64,000 bases of DNA, taken from NCBI RefSeq assembly GCF_036711975.1, contig NC_091972.1, forward strand, positions 33,423,001-33,487,000, read 5' to 3'. Made by a program: the position numbers and the translations under genes. The notes beneath the pieces were generated by a model, which saw nothing but the letters and a program-made list of their open reading frames with translations, made no database searches and had not been told where the DNA came from. Positions 62,640 to 64,000 of this stretch are shown here, piece after piece; the stretch's first letter is position 1, and each line of letters begins with the position of its first letter. This DNA comes from Onthophagus taurus (taxonomy: Eukaryota; Arthropoda; Insecta; Coleoptera; Scarabaeidae).

Positions 62640-63345
62640 TGGTCATATTTCCTTGGTACCGCAAGGAAGTCTCTTAGGACCTCTTCACTTTAATATTTAT
62701 ATCAATGATATATTTTCAATAATTAAACATTATCATTGTTTGATGTATGTTGATAATTTAGAAATTTTTACTCGCGTTTCTTCACCTTTGGATTGCTCAA
62801 GGCTACAGCGCGACATTGATGCGCTACGTCTTTATTGCAGATGAATTTTTTTGACACTGAACACTGCAAAATGTAATGTTATTTCTTTTACAAGAAAAGC
62901 AAGCATGATCAGATACGGTTATAGCCTGGGTGATAGTACTATACGCAGACTGACCCAGGTCAGGGACTTAGGCGTCACATTTGATGTCAAACTAACGTTT
63001 GACGGCCACTATTGATAGAGTTTTTGCTTGGCTTCATTATGAGAGTTATGCAAAATTTTACAATTATTTATGCTATAAGAAGATTGTATGTTCCGTATGT
63101 GCATGGCGTTTTAAGCTTCTGCAACTCTATTTGGACTCCCCAATATGAAATATATATTACCAGAATTGAAAGGATTTAAACGAAATTCCTAAATTATCTA
63201 TGGTTTAAACGCAACATCGCTTACATTGATTACGTATCAGCCTGCACCTCCTTCAACATTTTATCGCTGTGTCAGCATCGTTCATGTGGAGATGAAGAAG
63301 AATGCTTTAACATTCCATAAAATCATTAATGATGACTATTGATTC
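62640..63345 (+). pseudogene. Jockey-like LINE fragment, decayed
   Basis: Starts at VPQGSLLGPLHFNIYINDIF (the GVPQGSHLGP block), then LMYVDNLEIF (YADD changed to YVDN), SRLQRDIDALRLYC, a stop, then NVISFTRKASMIRYGYSL and RDLGVTFDVKLTFD, then IERI and LNYLWFKRNIAYIDY in other frames. Related to the LINEs at 7.9 and 30.9 kb. Many lesions, so old. Confidence 0.75.
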
Positions 63346-63602
63346 TCCCAGCCTTCTTGAAGTCGTTAATTTTCATCATAACCTAGAATAGAAAACGAAA
63401 GTTCTTGTCAAAGTTTAGACATTGCAGAAATTGTAAGTTATAACCAGTTGTTATTTCCATAAGCTCCATTATTTTAAAAACTGCACTCAGTCCATCGTTA
63501 AAAATACTAACAGCAATATCTGTACTTAAATCCAATATATTTTTACTGCTTGATTTGGTCTTCGGAGCGATCGATCAAACTAATGAATTAAAGCTTTCAT
63601 TG
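63346..63602. other. Spacer
   Basis: AT-rich, no gene recognised. No further SV2 exon was found here or to the window end. Confidence 0.4.
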
Positions 63603-64000
63603 CTATTTTGAGTGTTTCATTGTTGGTGGATGTTTATAATTATGTAAGACTCCTTCAGCAAAAGCTCCTTGCCACGCATACCACGAATCTCCTCCCGACG
63701 GACATTTGCCATATTGAGGCTTCTCGTCTGTTGATAATTTATGAAATAGAGTTGCCCAAATATCATTCTTCATATCTTCTATTGAATGAGGATTGCGCCG
63801 AATTGCCAACCCATAATATTTACTTAAATCGTCAATAAGTTTACCAGTCAATTTACCCTTTCCACCAAGACCTCTTTTTGATTTTTTAACGTTACGCAAT
63901 CGAGTTTCCATGCGTTTTTCCACATGATCGATGCATTCCTTTTTCTGTACAACAGTATTTTCATAAGATTGAGTATCTATAAGTCCTTTAAAATTTCTAC
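63603..64000 (-). CDS. Mutator-like transposase-domain protein, C-terminal part (5' end outside window)
   Basis: Open from the window edge to a stop at 63605-63603. Reads ECIDHVEKRMETRLRNVKK, then KRGLGGKGKLTGKLIDDLSK, YYGLAIRRN, EDMKNDIWATLFH, TDEKPQYGKCPSGGDSWYAW and a short tail. I remember this conserved block (GKGRLT...YYGLAIR...KNDI...CP.G.DSWC) from a large insect family annotated as Mutator-like transposase domain. The Cys of CPSGG is kept, while the usual Cys after DSW is Tyr here. The ORF is antisense to the SV2-like gene. It could be a transposon-borne or a domesticated gene; the window does not show which. Confidence 0.65.
   Translation of the reverse strand, partial: RNFKGLIDTQSYENTVVQKKECIDHVEKRMETRLRNVKKSKRGLGGKGKLTGKLIDDLSKYYGLAIRRNPHSIEDMKNDIWATLFHKLSTDEKPQYGKCPSGGDSWYAWQGAFAEGVLHNYKHPPTMKHSK

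Overview
This is eukaryotic, AT-rich genomic DNA, almost certainly from an insect. The evidence is a CYP4-type cytochrome P450 with short phase-consistent introns, a mitochondrial GatB, a four-exon DHFR, an SV2-like transporter, and arthropod-typical transposons (Tc1/mariner, Tigger, Transib, BEL, copia, Jockey and RTE LINEs, a Penelope-like element, FB-type foldbacks). A beetle is my best guess, but it is inference only. I see no CRISPR array, operon, rRNA or convincing tRNA.

Host genes. (1) CYP4 P450, + strand, 321-1872, five exons visible, N-terminus outside the window. (2) GatB, + strand, 38329-39852, one exon, intact. (3) DHFR, - strand, 45899-45163, four exons, complete (188 aa). (4) SV2-like transporter, + strand, coding exons from 51660 to 57922, C-terminus not seen in the window. 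Its introns hold a LINE, Ty3-like and RTE remnants, and a copia element. (5) At the right edge, 64000-63603 on the - strand, lies part of a Mutator-like transposase-domain ORF.

Everything else is mostly nested mobile DNA. From left to right: a palindromic Tc1 element made of two 5' halves (2681-4898); a long-spacer DDE element (4943-6783); a Jockey-like LINE inserted in an older LINE (7889-10345); a long-inverted-repeat element (10914-19633) split by a very young BEL element with identical LTRs and a tRNA-Tyr primer site (13008-18788), whose left arm also carries a foldback MITE (11348-12303); an independent palindrome (about 19900-20690); a second long foldback (about 20740-27175) whose two arms were hit at nearly the same position by a DUF7869-like element (21238-22758) and an intact Tigger (24377-26708); a hAT with 8-bp target duplication carrying an RTE fragment (28197-29529); and a third foldback with 9-bp duplication and tandem-repeat arms (29934-38121). 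The third foldback contains a Jockey-like LINE whose ORF1 is itself split by a nearly intact Transib, the RAG1-related transposon family (33869-37351).

After GatB come a CTAG-rich foldback/satellite block, a TTAA-flanked Harbinger-like remnant with a 21-bp minisatellite, decayed mariner-type transposases and a Penelope-like element (46935-48560). A copia-like element with a half-tRNA-iMet primer site (58050-62457) lies downstream of the last visible SV2 exon.

The least expected signals are four sites matching the hammerhead ribozyme consensus (30313-30354, 30667-30708, 34488-34530, 48506-48547), the near-intact Transib with CGCCG duplication, the DUF7869-like protein on a mobile element with AATT duplication, and several insertions whose empty sites can be read from the opposite arm of the same foldback.
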